Source: Pseudomonas monteilii NBRC 103158 = DSM 14164 (lineage in GTDB: Bacteria > Pseudomonadota > Gammaproteobacteria > Pseudomonadales > Pseudomonadaceae). Taken from it: DNA of 64,000 bases. This document shows, in pieces, positions 12,271 to 21,662 of the stretch. Positions within the stretch are counted from its first letter, which is position 1. The number at the start of each line of letters is the position of its first letter. The stretch is from NCBI RefSeq assembly GCF_000730605.1, contig NZ_BBIS01000021.1, forward strand, positions 29,306-93,305. The letters are read 5' to 3'. The position numbers were made by a program, and so were the translations under genes. Under the pieces are notes generated by a model. It was not told the DNA's origin. It searched no databases and saw nothing but the letters and a program-made list of their open reading frames with translations.

Positions 12271-13731
12271 TCAGGCCCTGCGTTCGTGCATCCGCGCCAA
12301 CTGCCGCTCCAGCATCGACGGGTAAGGCTCCATCAAGCGCTCCACGCAGCAGGCACCCTCAGGGCTGGCAATCGGGCGAATACGCGCACGCTGGCGAATC
12401 AGCGCGTCATCGCTGATTTGCCGCTCCACCAGCAACAGGTTGCGGCTGTGCTGCGACAGCGCCAGGGCATCCTGGGCCTTTTCGGCCATGAGCAGGTCCA
12501 CCATCTCCAGCCCTTGCAGGTCGTTGCCCAGAGCCAGGCCCAGCTGTAGCTGCAGTGTGATGCCGCTGTCGGCCACTTCAATCTGCAGGGCGTGGCCCAG
12601 GGCGCGCAACAGCTCGCCGCAGCAGATGGCATTGGTCAGGTAGTCTTCGCCGCACTCGCGGCTGTGGAACAGCACCAGGGTGCTGCCATCGTTCAGCGTG
12701 TGGGTTTCACCGTCGTAGAGCGAAGCCGCGTGCTCCAGGCAATCGCGGTAGCGTTCGGTCAGCTCGGTGAGGCGTGTGCGTGGCAAGCGGCGCAACTGCT
12801 CCTGCGAGCCCAGTTGCACGGCAAGGACGGCGCTGTACTGCGGTTCGTCAGACTCCACCACTGCAGCGGCCTTGGGCGCACTGTCGTCGTCCAGCAGGCC
12901 GGCGAAGGCATCGTCGTCATCCTCGTCTTCCACCGCGGCAACCTTGGCGCGTGGCGCGGCCTTGGGGGCCGGTGAAGCCTCGTGCAGGTCGTCGTATTGC
13001 GCATCGTCCTCTTCCTCCAGCTCGGGCTCTGGCGGTGGCGGTGGGGCCAGGCGCGCATGCAGCTGGCGGGCGATATCGCCGATCTCGTCCTGACGGTCGG
13101 TGGCCGGGGTGTAGGGTTGCGGGTCGCGTAGCCATACCCGCAACTGCAGCAGCGGCAGGGTAATGAAACGGCCCTGGCGCAGGCTCAGGGTCAAGGCGAG
13201 CACCAGCAGGATAGCGGCAAGGATGCCCATGCTCTGCAGGCTGATCAGCATCGGCTGCTGGAACTGGCTCATGTCCAGGCTTATGCGCAGTTGCCCGGCA
13301 GTGACGTCCTGGAAGGTGATCTTGGTCTGGTACAAGCCCTCGGCCTCACCCAGCAGGCTGTTGCGCGGGCGCTGGCCGGCTTCGGCGAGGATACGGTTGT
13401 CCACACTGTAGATCGCCGCATGGGCCACCAGCGGGTTTTTCACCAGATTACCCAGCAGCACGTTGAGGCTGAGGATGTCGTTTGACACCAGCAGCTCGGT
13501 TGCCGACGTGGCCGTCTGGGTGGTCAGGCTCTGGCCCAAGGCATCGGCCTGCTCATGCATGGCCTGCTTGAACTGCAGGCCCATGACGCAGGCGTAGATC
13601 ACCAGCGCCAGCGCCACCAGGAAGATGTTGGTGCAGGCGATGCGCAGTGCCAGCGGCACGCGACGTTGACTCAGGGCACGATAGATCATCAGGAAGAAGT
13701 TGTCTGGTTTGACGGGCGTGGGCCGGTTCAC
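12271..13731 (-). CDS. AhpA/YtjB (SMP) family membrane protein with a cyclase-like C-terminal domain
   Basis: A 486-residue protein. Residues 1-210 contain two membrane helices (about 27-52 and 165-185) around a periplasmic loop containing TATSATELLVSNDILSLN, typical of the YtjB/SMP family, and the gene is divergent from serB just as ytjB is in E. coli. Residues 225-295 are a Pro/Glu/Asp-rich linker. Residues 300-486 are an additional domain whose order (SAVLAVQLG, NDGSTLVLFHS, a helix, LQLQLGLALGNDL, then LALSQHSRNLLLV) is reminiscent of class III nucleotide cyclase folds but lacks a convincing full set of catalytic residues. It may be a signalling or division-linked protein; the role is unknown. 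Confidence 0.7.
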   Translation of the reverse strand: MNRPTPVKPDNFFLMIYRALSQRRVPLALRIACTNIFLVALALVIYACVMGLQFKQAMHEQADALGQSLTTQTATSATELLVSNDILSLNVLLGNLVKNPLVAHAAIYSVDNRILAEAGQRPRNSLLGEAEGLYQTKITFQDVTAGQLRISLDMSQFQQPMLISLQSMGILAAILLVLALTLSLRQGRFITLPLLQLRVWLRDPQPYTPATDRQDEIGDIARQLHARLAPPPPPEPELEEEDDAQYDDLHEASPAPKAAPRAKVAAVEDEDDDDAFAGLLDDDSAPKAAAVVESDEPQYSAVLAVQLGSQEQLRRLPRTRLTELTERYRDCLEHAASLYDGETHTLNDGSTLVLFHSRECGEDYLTNAICCGELLRALGHALQIEVADSGITLQLQLGLALGNDLQGLEMVDLLMAEKAQDALALSQHSRNLLLVERQISDDALIRQRARIRPIASPEGACCVERLMEPYPSMLERQLARMHERRA

Positions 13732-13765
13732 TGAGCTCGGCTCTTAATGGCATGAAAGTGGGGGG

Positions 13766-13793
13766 AGTATAGCGACCCGGGTTTTGTCGGCAA
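13766..13793 (-). promoter_or_regulatory. Sigma-70-type promoter for the YtjB-like gene
   Basis: On the minus strand TTGCCG and TATACT are separated by 16 bases. The expected start site is about 28 bases before the gene's ATG. Two near-consensus hexamers make this a reasonable prediction. Confidence 0.55.
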
Positions 13794-13865
13794 AGTATCG
13801 TTGGCGCCCGATGGTCACGGAAAATCGGTAGAATGCGCATTTTTCATCGAAGTCGGAGCCAGGTT

Positions 13866-15080
13866 GTGCGCGAAATCGTCCTGATCAACATCACCGGTGA
13901 GGACCGTCCCGGTCTCACTGCGGCTATCACCGGCGTCCTGCTGCAGGGCGGTGTGAGCATCCTCGACATCGGCCTGGCGGTCATGCACGGCACCTTGTCG
14001 TTCGGCATTCTGGTCGATATCCCGGACAACGAAGTGGCTACCGCGCTGCTGCAAAGCGTGCAGGCCAAGGCTCACGAGCTGAATTTGCAGGCCCGCTACA
14101 CGCCGATTTCCGAGGCAGACTACCAGCACTGGGCCGACGGCCAGGGTGAAGCGCGCCACATCGTGACCCTGCTCAGCCGCAAGATCACCCCAGAGCAATT
14201 GCAGCGTGTGAGTGCGGTGATCAGCGAGTACGGCCTGACCATCGAGCGCATCGAACGCCTGTCGGCCCGGGTAGCGCTGGACGCCGAAACCGAAAAGGGC
14301 AAGGCGGCCATCGAGATTTCCGTGCGTGGCGTGCCGAGTGACGCCCAGGCCCTGCGGGCTGACTTCTTCGCCCTGGCTGAAGCGCTGAGCGTCGACATCG
14401 CCTTCCAGAAGGACGACCTGTTCCGTCGCAACCGCCGTCTGGCGGTGTTCGACATGGACTCCACGCTGATCGAGGCCGAAGTCATCGATGAGTTGGCCAA
14501 GGCGGCCGGCGTGGGTGAGCAGGTGGCGGCCATCACCGAGCGTGCCATGCGCGGCGAGCTGGACTTCCGCGCCAGTTTCAAGGAGCGCATGGCGCTGCTC
14601 AAGGGCCTGGATGTGGGCGTGCTGGACGAAATCGGGGCTTCGCTGCGCCTGACCGAGGGCGCCGAAAACCTGTTCGCAGAACTCAAGCGCCTGGGTTACA
14701 AGACTGCGATCCTGTCGGGTGGCTTTACCTACTTTGCCCGCCAGGTGCAGGCGCGTCTGGGTATCGACTACGTATTCGCGAACGAACTGGAAGTGGTCGA
14801 CGGCAAGGTGACCGGCGTGGCGGTCGAGCCGATCGTCGATGCCCAGCGTAAGGCCGAGCTGTTGCAGAAGCTGGCCAGTGAAGAAGGTTTGCAGCTGGAG
14901 CAGACCATTGCCGTGGGTGACGGTGCCAACGACCTGCCAATGCTGTCGTTGGCCGGGTTGGGCGTGGCGTTCCGCGCCAAGCCCCTGGTGCGCCAGTCGG
15001 CCAAGCAGGCCATCTCCACCTTGGGGCTGGATGGTGTGCTGTACCTGCTGGGCCTGCGCGACCGCGACGCCCGCGGTTGA
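13866..15080 (+). CDS. serB: Phosphoserine phosphatase SerB
   Basis: This enzyme makes serine from phosphoserine. The 404-residue form has an N-terminal regulatory half with ACT-like segments (REIVLINITGEDRPGLTAAI at the start and a second repeat near residue 95) and a C-terminal HAD phosphatase with motifs DMDSTLIEAE near 195, the SGGFTYF block near 290 and GDGANDLPML near 355. The GTG at 13866 is chosen because a GGAG site sits seven bases before it and the encoded protein starts at the ACT domain; the ATG at 13833 would add 11 unlikely residues. Confidence 0.95.
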   Translation: MREIVLINITGEDRPGLTAAITGVLLQGGVSILDIGLAVMHGTLSFGILVDIPDNEVATALLQSVQAKAHELNLQARYTPISEADYQHWADGQGEARHIVTLLSRKITPEQLQRVSAVISEYGLTIERIERLSARVALDAETEKGKAAIEISVRGVPSDAQALRADFFALAEALSVDIAFQKDDLFRRNRRLAVFDMDSTLIEAEVIDELAKAAGVGEQVAAITERAMRGELDFRASFKERMALLKGLDVGVLDEIGASLRLTEGAENLFAELKRLGYKTAILSGGFTYFARQVQARLGIDYVFANELEVVDGKVTGVAVEPIVDAQRKAELLQKLASEEGLQLEQTIAVGDGANDLPMLSLAGLGVAFRAKPLVRQSAKQAISTLGLDGVLYLLGLRDRDARG

Positions 15081-15110
15081 CCTGGGAGTCTGGGGCTGCA
15101 AAGCCCCAAT

Positions 15111-15140
15111 AAAAAGGCCCTGCTCATGCAGGGCCTTTTT
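15111..15140. terminator. Bidirectional terminator between serB and psd
   Basis: AAAAAGGCCCTG and its complement CAGGGCCTTTTT surround a CTCATG loop, giving a U-run on both strands. A smaller GGGGCT/AGCCCC hairpin lies just before it at 15091-15108. Confidence 0.92.
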
Positions 15141-15153
15141 CATGCGGCTTGAG

Positions 15154-16017
15154 TCAAGCCTGTGCAGGCTCTGCCAACAGTTGCCCCATGCGCACTGCGG
15201 AACCAGCGCCCAGGTTTTCAGCCCATTTCACCTGCTCTGGTCCGAACAGCACGATGGCGGTCGAGCCCAGCTTGAAGCGGCCCAGCTCGGCACCTTTCTC
15301 CAGGTGGATCGGCGCACGACTGGCTTCGTCGTAACGGAAAGTCTTCAGTTCACGCTTGGGTGGCGTTACCAGCCCGGCCCACACGGTCTCGATCGAGGCC
15401 ACGATCATTGCACCCACCAACACCACGGCCATCGGCCCGCGTTCGGTGTCGAACAGGCAGACCACGCGCTCGTTGCGGGCGAACAGCTCGGGAACGTTCT
15501 CTGCGGTGGTCTGGTTGACCGAGAACAGACGGCCCGGCACGTAGACCATTTCGCGCAGGGTGCCGGCCAGCGGCATGTGCACGCGGTGGTAATCCTTGGG
15601 CGACAGGTAGATGGTGGCGAACTCGCCGCCCATGAACGGCGCGGCCATGGCCGGATCACCGCCCAGCAGCTCTTGCGCGCTGAAGCCGTGGCCCTTGGCC
15701 TGGAAGATGCGGCCATGCTCGATCGGGCCGAGCTGGCTGACAGCACCGTCGGCCGGGCACAGGATGGCACCTGGTGTTTCGTCCAGCGGGCGCGCACCCG
15801 GTTTCAGGGCGCGGGTGAAGAACGCATTGAAGTGCTCGTAGGCGCTCAAGTCCTCGACCAGGGCTTCGGACATGTTGACCTGGTAGCGCTTGGCGAACCA
15901 GGCGGTGAAGGCGTTCTTGAACCAGCGCGCGCGGCACTCGGCAACGCAGCCGGCCAACCGCGACAGCAGGTGGTGCGGCAGCAGGTACTGGCTGATGATG
16001 AACAGACGGGATTTCAT
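15154..16017 (-). CDS. psd: Phosphatidylserine decarboxylase proenzyme Psd
   Basis: A 287-residue inner-membrane enzyme that decarboxylates phosphatidylserine to phosphatidylethanolamine. The self-cleavage site is LGST (Gly251-Ser252), producing the pyruvoyl group, and the charge-relay residues Asp90 (CPADGAVS) and His147 (DYHRVHMPL) are in the expected places. It is nine bases downstream of rhdA on the minus strand, so the two are probably cotranscribed. Confidence 0.97.
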   Translation of the reverse strand: MKSRLFIISQYLLPHHLLSRLAGCVAECRARWFKNAFTAWFAKRYQVNMSEALVEDLSAYEHFNAFFTRALKPGARPLDETPGAILCPADGAVSQLGPIEHGRIFQAKGHGFSAQELLGGDPAMAAPFMGGEFATIYLSPKDYHRVHMPLAGTLREMVYVPGRLFSVNQTTAENVPELFARNERVVCLFDTERGPMAVVLVGAMIVASIETVWAGLVTPPKRELKTFRYDEASRAPIHLEKGAELGRFKLGSTAIVLFGPEQVKWAENLGAGSAVRMGQLLAEPAQA

Positions 16018-16026
16018 GCAGGTTCC

Positions 16027-16836
16027 TTAAACGTCTACAGGCGTGTCCGGGTGGTTGCCCCATTCGCTCCACGAGCCGGCATAGGCCTTGACGCGTGGGT
16101 AGCCGAGGGCCTTGGCCACCAGATAAGTGAAACCGGAGCGGCGATGGGTCTGGCAGTGGGTGATCACTTCCTTGTCAGGGGTGATGCCCAGGTGCTCGAG
16201 GACTTCTTTGATGTCCTTGCGAATGCGCAGGTGGTCGTTGAGATCCATGCCGGCGGTCCACTCGAAGTTGATCGCACCGGGGATATGGCCACCCTTGGCT
16301 GCCAGCACTTTCTCGCCGTTGAATTCCTGCGGGCCGCGCGCGTCCCAGATGACCAGGTCATCGGCGCCCAGGCGGCTTTGCAGGTACTCGCGGGTGGCGG
16401 TGGGCGCGTTGTCGATACGCAGGTGCACCGGAGTGTTGCCGTTGGCGGGCACTTTGGTGGTCAGCTTGTCTGCTGGCCAGGCCTGGATGCCGCCATTGAG
16501 GTAGTGGTAATGCTTATGGCCGATCACGTCGAGCAGCCAGATGAAACGCCCGGCCCAGCCGCCGCCTTCATCGTCATACACCACATACACGGCGTCGTTG
16601 CGGTGGCCGAGTTCGCTGAACAGTTTTTCCAGGTCACCCAGCGCAGGCAGCAGGCCGGGCGCAGGAGGCTGGCCAAGCTGGGTACGCTTGCCTTCGACAA
16701 AGCGTGCGCCGGGGATATGCCCGCTGACATAGCGGTTGGCGCTGCTCAGGTCGACCAGGATCAGCTGGGGCGAATCCAGGCGTGGCAGCAGGTCCGCGGC
16801 TTCGATCACCAGGGGCAGGCCGGAAAAGTCAGTCAT
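16027..16836 (-). CDS. rhdA: Thiosulfate sulfurtransferase (rhodanese) RhdA
   Basis: A 269-residue tandem-rhodanese protein. The catalytic cysteine is Cys228 in the loop CQTHRRSG, nearly the same as the characteristic CQTHHR loop of Azotobacter RhdA; the N-terminal rhodanese domain is a non-catalytic partner. It transfers sulfane sulfur from thiosulfate to acceptors and may supply sulfur for cofactor synthesis or oxidative defence. The frame is open to 16926, but ATG 16836 starts the usual MTDFSGLPLVIE terminus. A TACAAT -10-like hexamer lies at 16866-16871 on the minus strand. Confidence 0.93.
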   Translation of the reverse strand: MTDFSGLPLVIEAADLLPRLDSPQLILVDLSSANRYVSGHIPGARFVEGKRTQLGQPPAPGLLPALGDLEKLFSELGHRNDAVYVVYDDEGGGWAGRFIWLLDVIGHKHYHYLNGGIQAWPADKLTTKVPANGNTPVHLRIDNAPTATREYLQSRLGADDLVIWDARGPQEFNGEKVLAAKGGHIPGAINFEWTAGMDLNDHLRIRKDIKEVLEHLGITPDKEVITHCQTHRRSGFTYLVAKALGYPRVKAYAGSWSEWGNHPDTPVDV

Positions 16837-16880
16837 CCACGGTCTCCAGTGTGGAAAGAGGGGCGATTGTAGCGCAAGGC

Positions 16881-18416
16881 TCAGCCCTTGCGGTTGGCAA
16901 ACACCGACAGCGCCCGCTCGGTACATTGCGCGGTCTTGCCGAAGGCCTGCACGCTGATGTCGGCCAAAGGCCGGCAGCCTTGGTCGGCCACCATCAGCAT
17001 CAGCACCTGGTCGTTCACCGCCAGCGAGCGTAGCAGCACATGCTCGCTGCGGAACAGTGCACGCAGGGGCGCGGGTAACAGTGCCGAGAACTGGGTGTGG
17101 TTTTCCGGGGTGATGCGCAATTGCCCTGCCTGGGCCAGCAGCTTTTGCAGCAGTTTGTTCTGCGACACTTGTAGGGCCATGGCGCCAGCCTCCTTGGGCA
17201 GGCCGGCAAGTTGCTGCACGCGCAGGTAGTCGCTGGCTTTGTCCAGGCTCAGCAGCAGGATGCGTTGCATGCCGCAGGCCTGCAGGGCTTCGAGGGCCTG
17301 GGTGGCCAAGTGTACGGTGTTGGTGAACGGGCTAGGCTGGGCCAGCAGGTGCTGGCACAGCTTGCGCCAGCGTGCCAGGTCGTCGCTGCTGGGCGGCGGC
17401 GGGGCGAGCATATCCGGGTGCGGGCGGCGCTGGTGCCAGGGCCAGATCAACGCCTCTGCCGGGTGGAACAACGCGTGCCGGGCGTGGCGGCGGGCACTGG
17501 CGGCGGCCTGTTGGTGCACTTGCTGCTGCACATCTTCCAGCGAGGTTTGCAGGTACAGCGCAGTCAGCAGCTGCCAGCGCAGCAGGTGCGGGTTGTCCCA
17601 GCCAACTTGTGCTGCCAGGGCCAGGTTGTTGGCCAGCAGCACGGTGTTGGCCGGTTGGTTGAACCAGCGGCGCAGGCCGGGCTCGGCGTCCAGGCGGTGT
17701 TGCTGGCTGAGCAGGTCTTCGTCGCGGGCGATACTCAGCACCTGAGCCAGTTGCTCGCGCTCTTCCAGCAGCAGGCGGTAACCCTGGGTTACCCACTGCG
17801 GCAGGCGCCAGTACTCGGCCATGGTCTGGCACAGCGCCAGGATCCGTACGCCAAACAGTTCTTCCTCGACATGGGCGGCGTCTTCGCCCTTGTGGATAAC
17901 CCGTAGCTCCCAGGTGTCGAGCAGTTTGGGGTAGGCCAACGCCAGCGGCCAGAGTGGCGACAGGAACAGCAGGCTGCCCCAGTGAATCTCCTGCCACAGC
18001 CGTGCCAGGCGGCTGGCGAACAGGCCGCTGGCCTGTTGCGAGGCGTGCTGGCTGATCAGCTGGAACTGGCTGAGTACGGGTGGGATTTCTTCGACGGGCA
18101 CCGAGGGCAGGCGCTTGAGCAGTTGCTCACTGCGCTCCAGGCCCAGGCGATTAAGGGCGACTTCCAGGCTTTCGGCAGGCTCTGCCTGGCTGGCATTGGT
18201 GGGGTGATTGGCTTCGCGCATCACCGACAGCACCAGTGCCGGGCTATCCTGCATCAGTTCGGCGATATCGCGCAGCGAGCGGCGGCTATCGTGGATGGCA
18301 GCCATGACCCGGTCGTAGCTGTGCTTCGGCACGGGGATGCGAACACTCTCTAGCAGCTTTACCCAGGCCTCTAGCGTACGTGGGGCCTGAGCGGGCACCT
18401 TGGTTTCAATTGGCAT
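16881..18416 (-). CDS. HDOD-domain protein
   Basis: This 511-residue cytoplasmic protein starts with an HDOD-like region (residues about 20-260: SVRIPVPKHSYDRVMAAI, MQDSPALVLSVMREAN, ALNRLGLERSEQLL) which lacks the HD metal ligands, as is usual for HDOD. The last 120 residues, with LLSLDKASDYLRVQQLAGLP and VLLRSLAVNDQVLMLMVAD, look like a GAF-type domain. The central part is leucine- and glutamine-rich. Such proteins usually regulate signalling or motility. The open frame runs further upstream to 18755 into motA; ATG 18416 is chosen because it avoids that. It is divergent from motA by 130 bases. Confidence 0.75.
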   Translation of the reverse strand: MPIETKVPAQAPRTLEAWVKLLESVRIPVPKHSYDRVMAAIHDSRRSLRDIAELMQDSPALVLSVMREANHPTNASQAEPAESLEVALNRLGLERSEQLLKRLPSVPVEEIPPVLSQFQLISQHASQQASGLFASRLARLWQEIHWGSLLFLSPLWPLALAYPKLLDTWELRVIHKGEDAAHVEEELFGVRILALCQTMAEYWRLPQWVTQGYRLLLEEREQLAQVLSIARDEDLLSQQHRLDAEPGLRRWFNQPANTVLLANNLALAAQVGWDNPHLLRWQLLTALYLQTSLEDVQQQVHQQAAASARRHARHALFHPAEALIWPWHQRRPHPDMLAPPPPSSDDLARWRKLCQHLLAQPSPFTNTVHLATQALEALQACGMQRILLLSLDKASDYLRVQQLAGLPKEAGAMALQVSQNKLLQKLLAQAGQLRITPENHTQFSALLPAPLRALFRSEHVLLRSLAVNDQVLMLMVADQGCRPLADISVQAFGKTAQCTERALSVFANRKG

Positions 18417-18455
18417 TTTGACATCAGTCCGAACTGGCTTTTCGCATTGAGTGGC

Positions 18456-18482
18456 TATAGTCTGGCGCAGTTCTGCCGATAA
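18456..18482 (+). promoter_or_regulatory. Sigma-28 (FliA) promoter of motAB
   Basis: TATAGTCT, 11 bases, then GCCGATAA. The flagellar consensus is TAAAGTTT-N11-GCCGATAA, so the -10 is perfect and the -35 matches at six of eight positions. The expected start lies about 58 bases before the motA ATG. Confidence 0.85.
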
Positions 18483-18546
18483 GTAGAAGAAGAGTTTTAA
18501 AGCTCCCGTCTCTTCCCCTGACCACGACAGCAAGTGCTTTGAACCT

Positions 18547-19398
18547 ATGGCTAAAATTATCGGCATCATCGTCGTATTCGCGAGCGTGCTCGGCGGGTAC
18601 GTGCTCTCCCACGGCAAGATCGCGGCGCTGATCCAGCCGTTCGAAGTACTGATCATTGGCGGTGCGGCCTTTGGTGCATTCCTGCAGGCCAACCCTGGCC
18701 ACATGACCATGCACGTCATCAAGAAGTCGATGAAGATGTTCGGCTCGCGCTTCACCCACGCCTACTACCTGGAGGTGCTGGGCCTGGTGTACGAAATCCT
18801 CAACAAGAGCCGTCGCGAAGGCATGATGGCCATCGAGGCCGACATCGAGGACGCAGCAGCCAGCCCGATTTTCGCCAAGTACCCGACGGTGCTGGCCGAC
18901 GAGCGCATGACCGCGTTCGTCTGCGACTACCTGCGCATCATGTCCACCGGCAACATGGCCCCGCACGAGCTGGAAGGCCTGTTCGACATGGAGCTGCTGA
19001 GCATGAAGGAAGAGCTGGAGCACCCGTCCCATGCGGTGACCGGTATCGCCGACGGCATGCCTGGCTTCGGTATCGTCGCGGCAGTACTGGGGATCGTGGT
19101 GACCATGGCCTCGCTGGGCGAGGGTGACCAGGCGGCTATCGGCATGCACGTAGGTGCGGCACTGGTCGGTACCTTCTTCGGTATTCTGGCGGCGTACGGC
19201 TTCTTTGGCCCGTTGGCCAAGTGCCTGGAGCACGATGCCAAGGAAGAGCTGAACCTTTACGAATCGATCAAGGCTTCGCTGGTTGCCTCTGCCTCGGGCA
19301 TGCCACCTTCGCTGGCGGTCGAGTTCGGGCGCAAGGTGCTGTACCCCAAGCACCGCCCAAGCTTCTCCGAGCTGGAACAAGCGGTTCGCGGTCGCTGA
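18547..19398 (+). CDS. motA: Flagellar motor stator protein MotA
   Basis: A 283-residue integral membrane protein with four membrane segments (about residues 3-20, 30-48, 170-190, 200-222) and a large cytoplasmic loop that contacts FliG. The segment GIADGMPGFGIVAAVLGIVV with following MASLGEGDQAAIG is characteristic of MotA helix 3. With MotB it forms the H+-driven stator. The length is close to that of E. coli MotA (295). It is followed by motB after three bases and preceded by a sigma-28 promoter. Confidence 0.97.
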   Translation: MAKIIGIIVVFASVLGGYVLSHGKIAALIQPFEVLIIGGAAFGAFLQANPGHMTMHVIKKSMKMFGSRFTHAYYLEVLGLVYEILNKSRREGMMAIEADIEDAAASPIFAKYPTVLADERMTAFVCDYLRIMSTGNMAPHELEGLFDMELLSMKEELEHPSHAVTGIADGMPGFGIVAAVLGIVVTMASLGEGDQAAIGMHVGAALVGTFFGILAAYGFFGPLAKCLEHDAKEELNLYESIKASLVASASGMPPSLAVEFGRKVLYPKHRPSFSELEQAVRGR

Positions 19399-19401
19399 GT
19401 C

Positions 19402-20433
19402 ATGGAGAACAATCAGCCCATCATCGTCAAGCGCGTCAAGCGCTTTGGCGGCGGCCACCACGGTGGTGCCTGGAAAATCGCTTTTGCCGACTTTGCTACG
19501 GCAATGATGGCGTTCTTCCTTGTGCTGTGGTTGATGTCCACGGCCACGCCGGAGCAGAAGATCGCCATCGCCGGCTACTTCAAGGACCCGATCGGCTTTT
19601 CGGAAAGCGGCACGCCTTATGTCATCGACCTGGGTGGTTCGCCTGAGCTGGCACCGGAAAAAACCATCAATCCGGAAGCCAAATCCGAGCCGATGCCCGA
19701 AACCACGACCCAGCTGAACAAAGACCAGGTCGAGACCATGGCCGAGCAGGTCGAGCGTGAGCGTCTGGAGTTGCTGCTGCAAGAGCTGCAGAACAAGGTG
19801 GAAGAGAACCCGCAACTGCAGAAGTTCAAGGACCAGATCCTGTTTGAGATCACCCAGGATGGCCTGCGCATCCAGATCATGGATGCCGAGAACCGGCCGA
19901 TGTTCGACATCGGCAGCGCGCGCCTGCAGCCGTACTTCGAAGATATCCTGCTGGCCATGGCCGACACCATCAAGACGGTGCCGAACAAGATCAGCATCAG
20001 CGGCCACACCGATGCCAAGCCGTATGCCGGCACTGGCGAATTCGGCAACTGGGAGCTGTCGGCCAACCGTGCCAATGCCGCACGCCGTGCGCTGGTGGCC
20101 GGTGGTTACCCGGACGGGCAGGTGGCGCGGGTGGTGGGCTACGCTTCGTCGTCGCTGTTCGACCGCAAGGACCCGTTCAACCCGGTCAACCGCCGCATCG
20201 ACATCATCGTGCTGACCAAGAAGGCACAGCGCAATATCGAGGGTGAGCAGGGTGCGCCGGAAGCGCCGGCTGCCGAGCCTGCGCCACCGGCCAGCGGTGC
20301 TGCGCCAGGGGCTGCGGCGCCGGCTGCACCAGGGGCAACTGAACAAGCGCCAATGCAGCCGCGTGAGCTGCGCCAAAAGCTGAACATCTTTGAAGATGGC
20401 ACGCTGAAGATGGATGAGGCCAAAGAGCAGTAA
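19402..20433 (+). CDS. motB: Flagellar motor stator protein MotB
   Basis: A 343-residue protein with a single N-terminal membrane helix bearing the proton-accepting aspartate Asp30 (FADFATAMMAFFLVLW), a periplasmic linker rich in charged residues and an OmpA-like peptidoglycan-binding domain with SGHTDAKPY near residue 200 and NRRIDIIVL near 265. A long Ala/Pro/Gly-rich tail (about residues 280-325) is low-complexity and species-specific. Together with MotA it forms the stator. Confidence 0.97.
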   Translation: MENNQPIIVKRVKRFGGGHHGGAWKIAFADFATAMMAFFLVLWLMSTATPEQKIAIAGYFKDPIGFSESGTPYVIDLGGSPELAPEKTINPEAKSEPMPETTTQLNKDQVETMAEQVERERLELLLQELQNKVEENPQLQKFKDQILFEITQDGLRIQIMDAENRPMFDIGSARLQPYFEDILLAMADTIKTVPNKISISGHTDAKPYAGTGEFGNWELSANRANAARRALVAGGYPDGQVARVVGYASSSLFDRKDPFNPVNRRIDIIVLTKKAQRNIEGEQGAPEAPAAEPAPPASGAAPGAAAPAAPGATEQAPMQPRELRQKLNIFEDGTLKMDEAKEQ

Positions 20434-20446
20434 GCCTGCTCGGCCC

Positions 20447-20477
20447 TTGTAGGCGCGGCGCAAGGCCGCGCCTGCAA
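20447..20477. repeat. REP-like hairpin between motB and rsgA
   Basis: AGGCGCGGC/GCCGCGCCT stem with a GCAAG loop, extended by four more pairs. It lies between convergent genes and differs from the GCGGGTTTACCCGC family, being the 'GTAGGCGCGGC' type also common in Pseudomonas intergenic DNA. Confidence 0.7.
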
Positions 20478-20478
20478 C

Positions 20479-21510
20479 TCAATGGCTGTCTTGTGACAGG
20501 CTGGCGATGATCGAGCGGTAGCTGTTCATGCGCTGCGGCTTGATGCGCCCTTCGTCCAGTGCCTTGAGCAGCGCACAGCCCGGTTCGCGGTCATGTTTGC
20601 AGTCGCGGAAGCGGCAGGTGCCGAACAGGTCGCGGAACTCGATGAAGCCATCTTCCACATCGTCGCGGCTGACATGGCCAAGGCCGAATTCGCGGATGCC
20701 CGGCGAGTCGATCAGGTCGCCGCCGTTAGGGAAGTGGTACAGCCGTGCCGTGGTAGTGGTGTGGGTGCCCTGGCCAGACCATTCCGACAGGTCGCCGACA
20801 CGGGTGTCGGCGTCTGGGAGCAGGCTGTTGACCAGCGACGACTTGCCCACGCCCGACTGGCCGACGAATACGCTGATGTGGCCGTCGAGCTGCTGTTGCA
20901 GGCGCTGCATGCCATCACCGTGGTGTGCCGATACCTCCAGCAGTGGGTAGCCCAGTTCGCGGTAAACCTCCAGCAACGCATGCAGGCCAGGGCCGTTCTC
21001 GTCGTTGATCAGGTCGGCCTTGTTCAGCAGCAGTAGCGGGCGCAGCCCCGCGTGCTCGGCAGCGACCAGGTAGCGGTCAATCAGGTTCGGGTGGGGCTCC
21101 GGGGCCGGGGCGAACACGATCACGATCAGGTCGACGTTGGCTGCCACAGGCTTCAGCTGCCCGTGATTGTTCGGCCGGCACAGCTCGGTGCTGCGCGGCA
21201 TCTGCGCCACGATCACGCCAATGCCCTGGTTGCCCGCACGCCATACCACGCGGTCACCGGTGACCAGTGCTGGCAGGTTGGCGCGCAGGTGGCAGCGGAA
21301 CACCTGGCCTGCGGATTCGCCGTCCTGGGCTTCCACCTCTACCTGCACACCGAAGTGCGCGATCACCAGGCCCAGTTGCTCAGGCCCCAGATCGCCGCCT
21401 TCCAGTTCCTGCAGCACGTGCTGCTCGCGTTTGGCGGCGCGAGCGGCGCGCTCGCCCTGGATTTTTTCGATCCGCCAGTTCTGGCGGCGATTGAGCTGGC
21501 GTTTGGCCAT
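20479..21510 (-). CDS. rsgA: Small ribosomal subunit biogenesis GTPase RsgA
   Basis: A 343-residue circularly permuted GTPase that matures the 30S subunit. Motifs are in permuted order: G4 NKAD near residue 163, then Walker [10 protein letters not shown] near 218, then G3 DSPG near 265. An N-terminal OB fold (after a basic [14 protein letters not shown] start) and a C-terminal zinc knuckle with [14 protein letters not shown] complete the family pattern. It is divergent from orn, as in E. coli. Confidence 0.95.
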   Translation of the reverse strand: MAKRQLNRRQNWRIEKIQGERAARAAKREQHVLQELEGGDLGPEQLGLVIAHFGVQVEVEAQDGESAGQVFRCHLRANLPALVTGDRVVWRAGNQGIGVIVAQMPRSTELCRPNNHGQLKPVAANVDLIVIVFAPAPEPHPNLIDRYLVAAEHAGLRPLLLLNKADLINDENGPGLHALLEVYRELGYPLLEVSAHHGDGMQRLQQQLDGHISVFVGQSGVGKSSLVNSLLPDADTRVGDLSEWSGQGTHTTTTARLYHFPNGGDLIDSPGIREFGLGHVSRDDVEDGFIEFRDLFGTCRFRDCKHDREPGCALLKALDEGRIKPQRMNSYRSIIASLSQDSH

Positions 21511-21662
21511 GAAAGTACCGTGAGAGAGGCCCGGCGAGGGGCATTGAAAACGGCAGGCAGTTTAGCACGCCAGGCGTTGGACTTTTCCGCTTACCTTTGT
21601 GCAGTGAATGGGCGTGCCTTGGCCACTAGGCTACTATGACGGCCTATACGAGGAGCCCCTAC

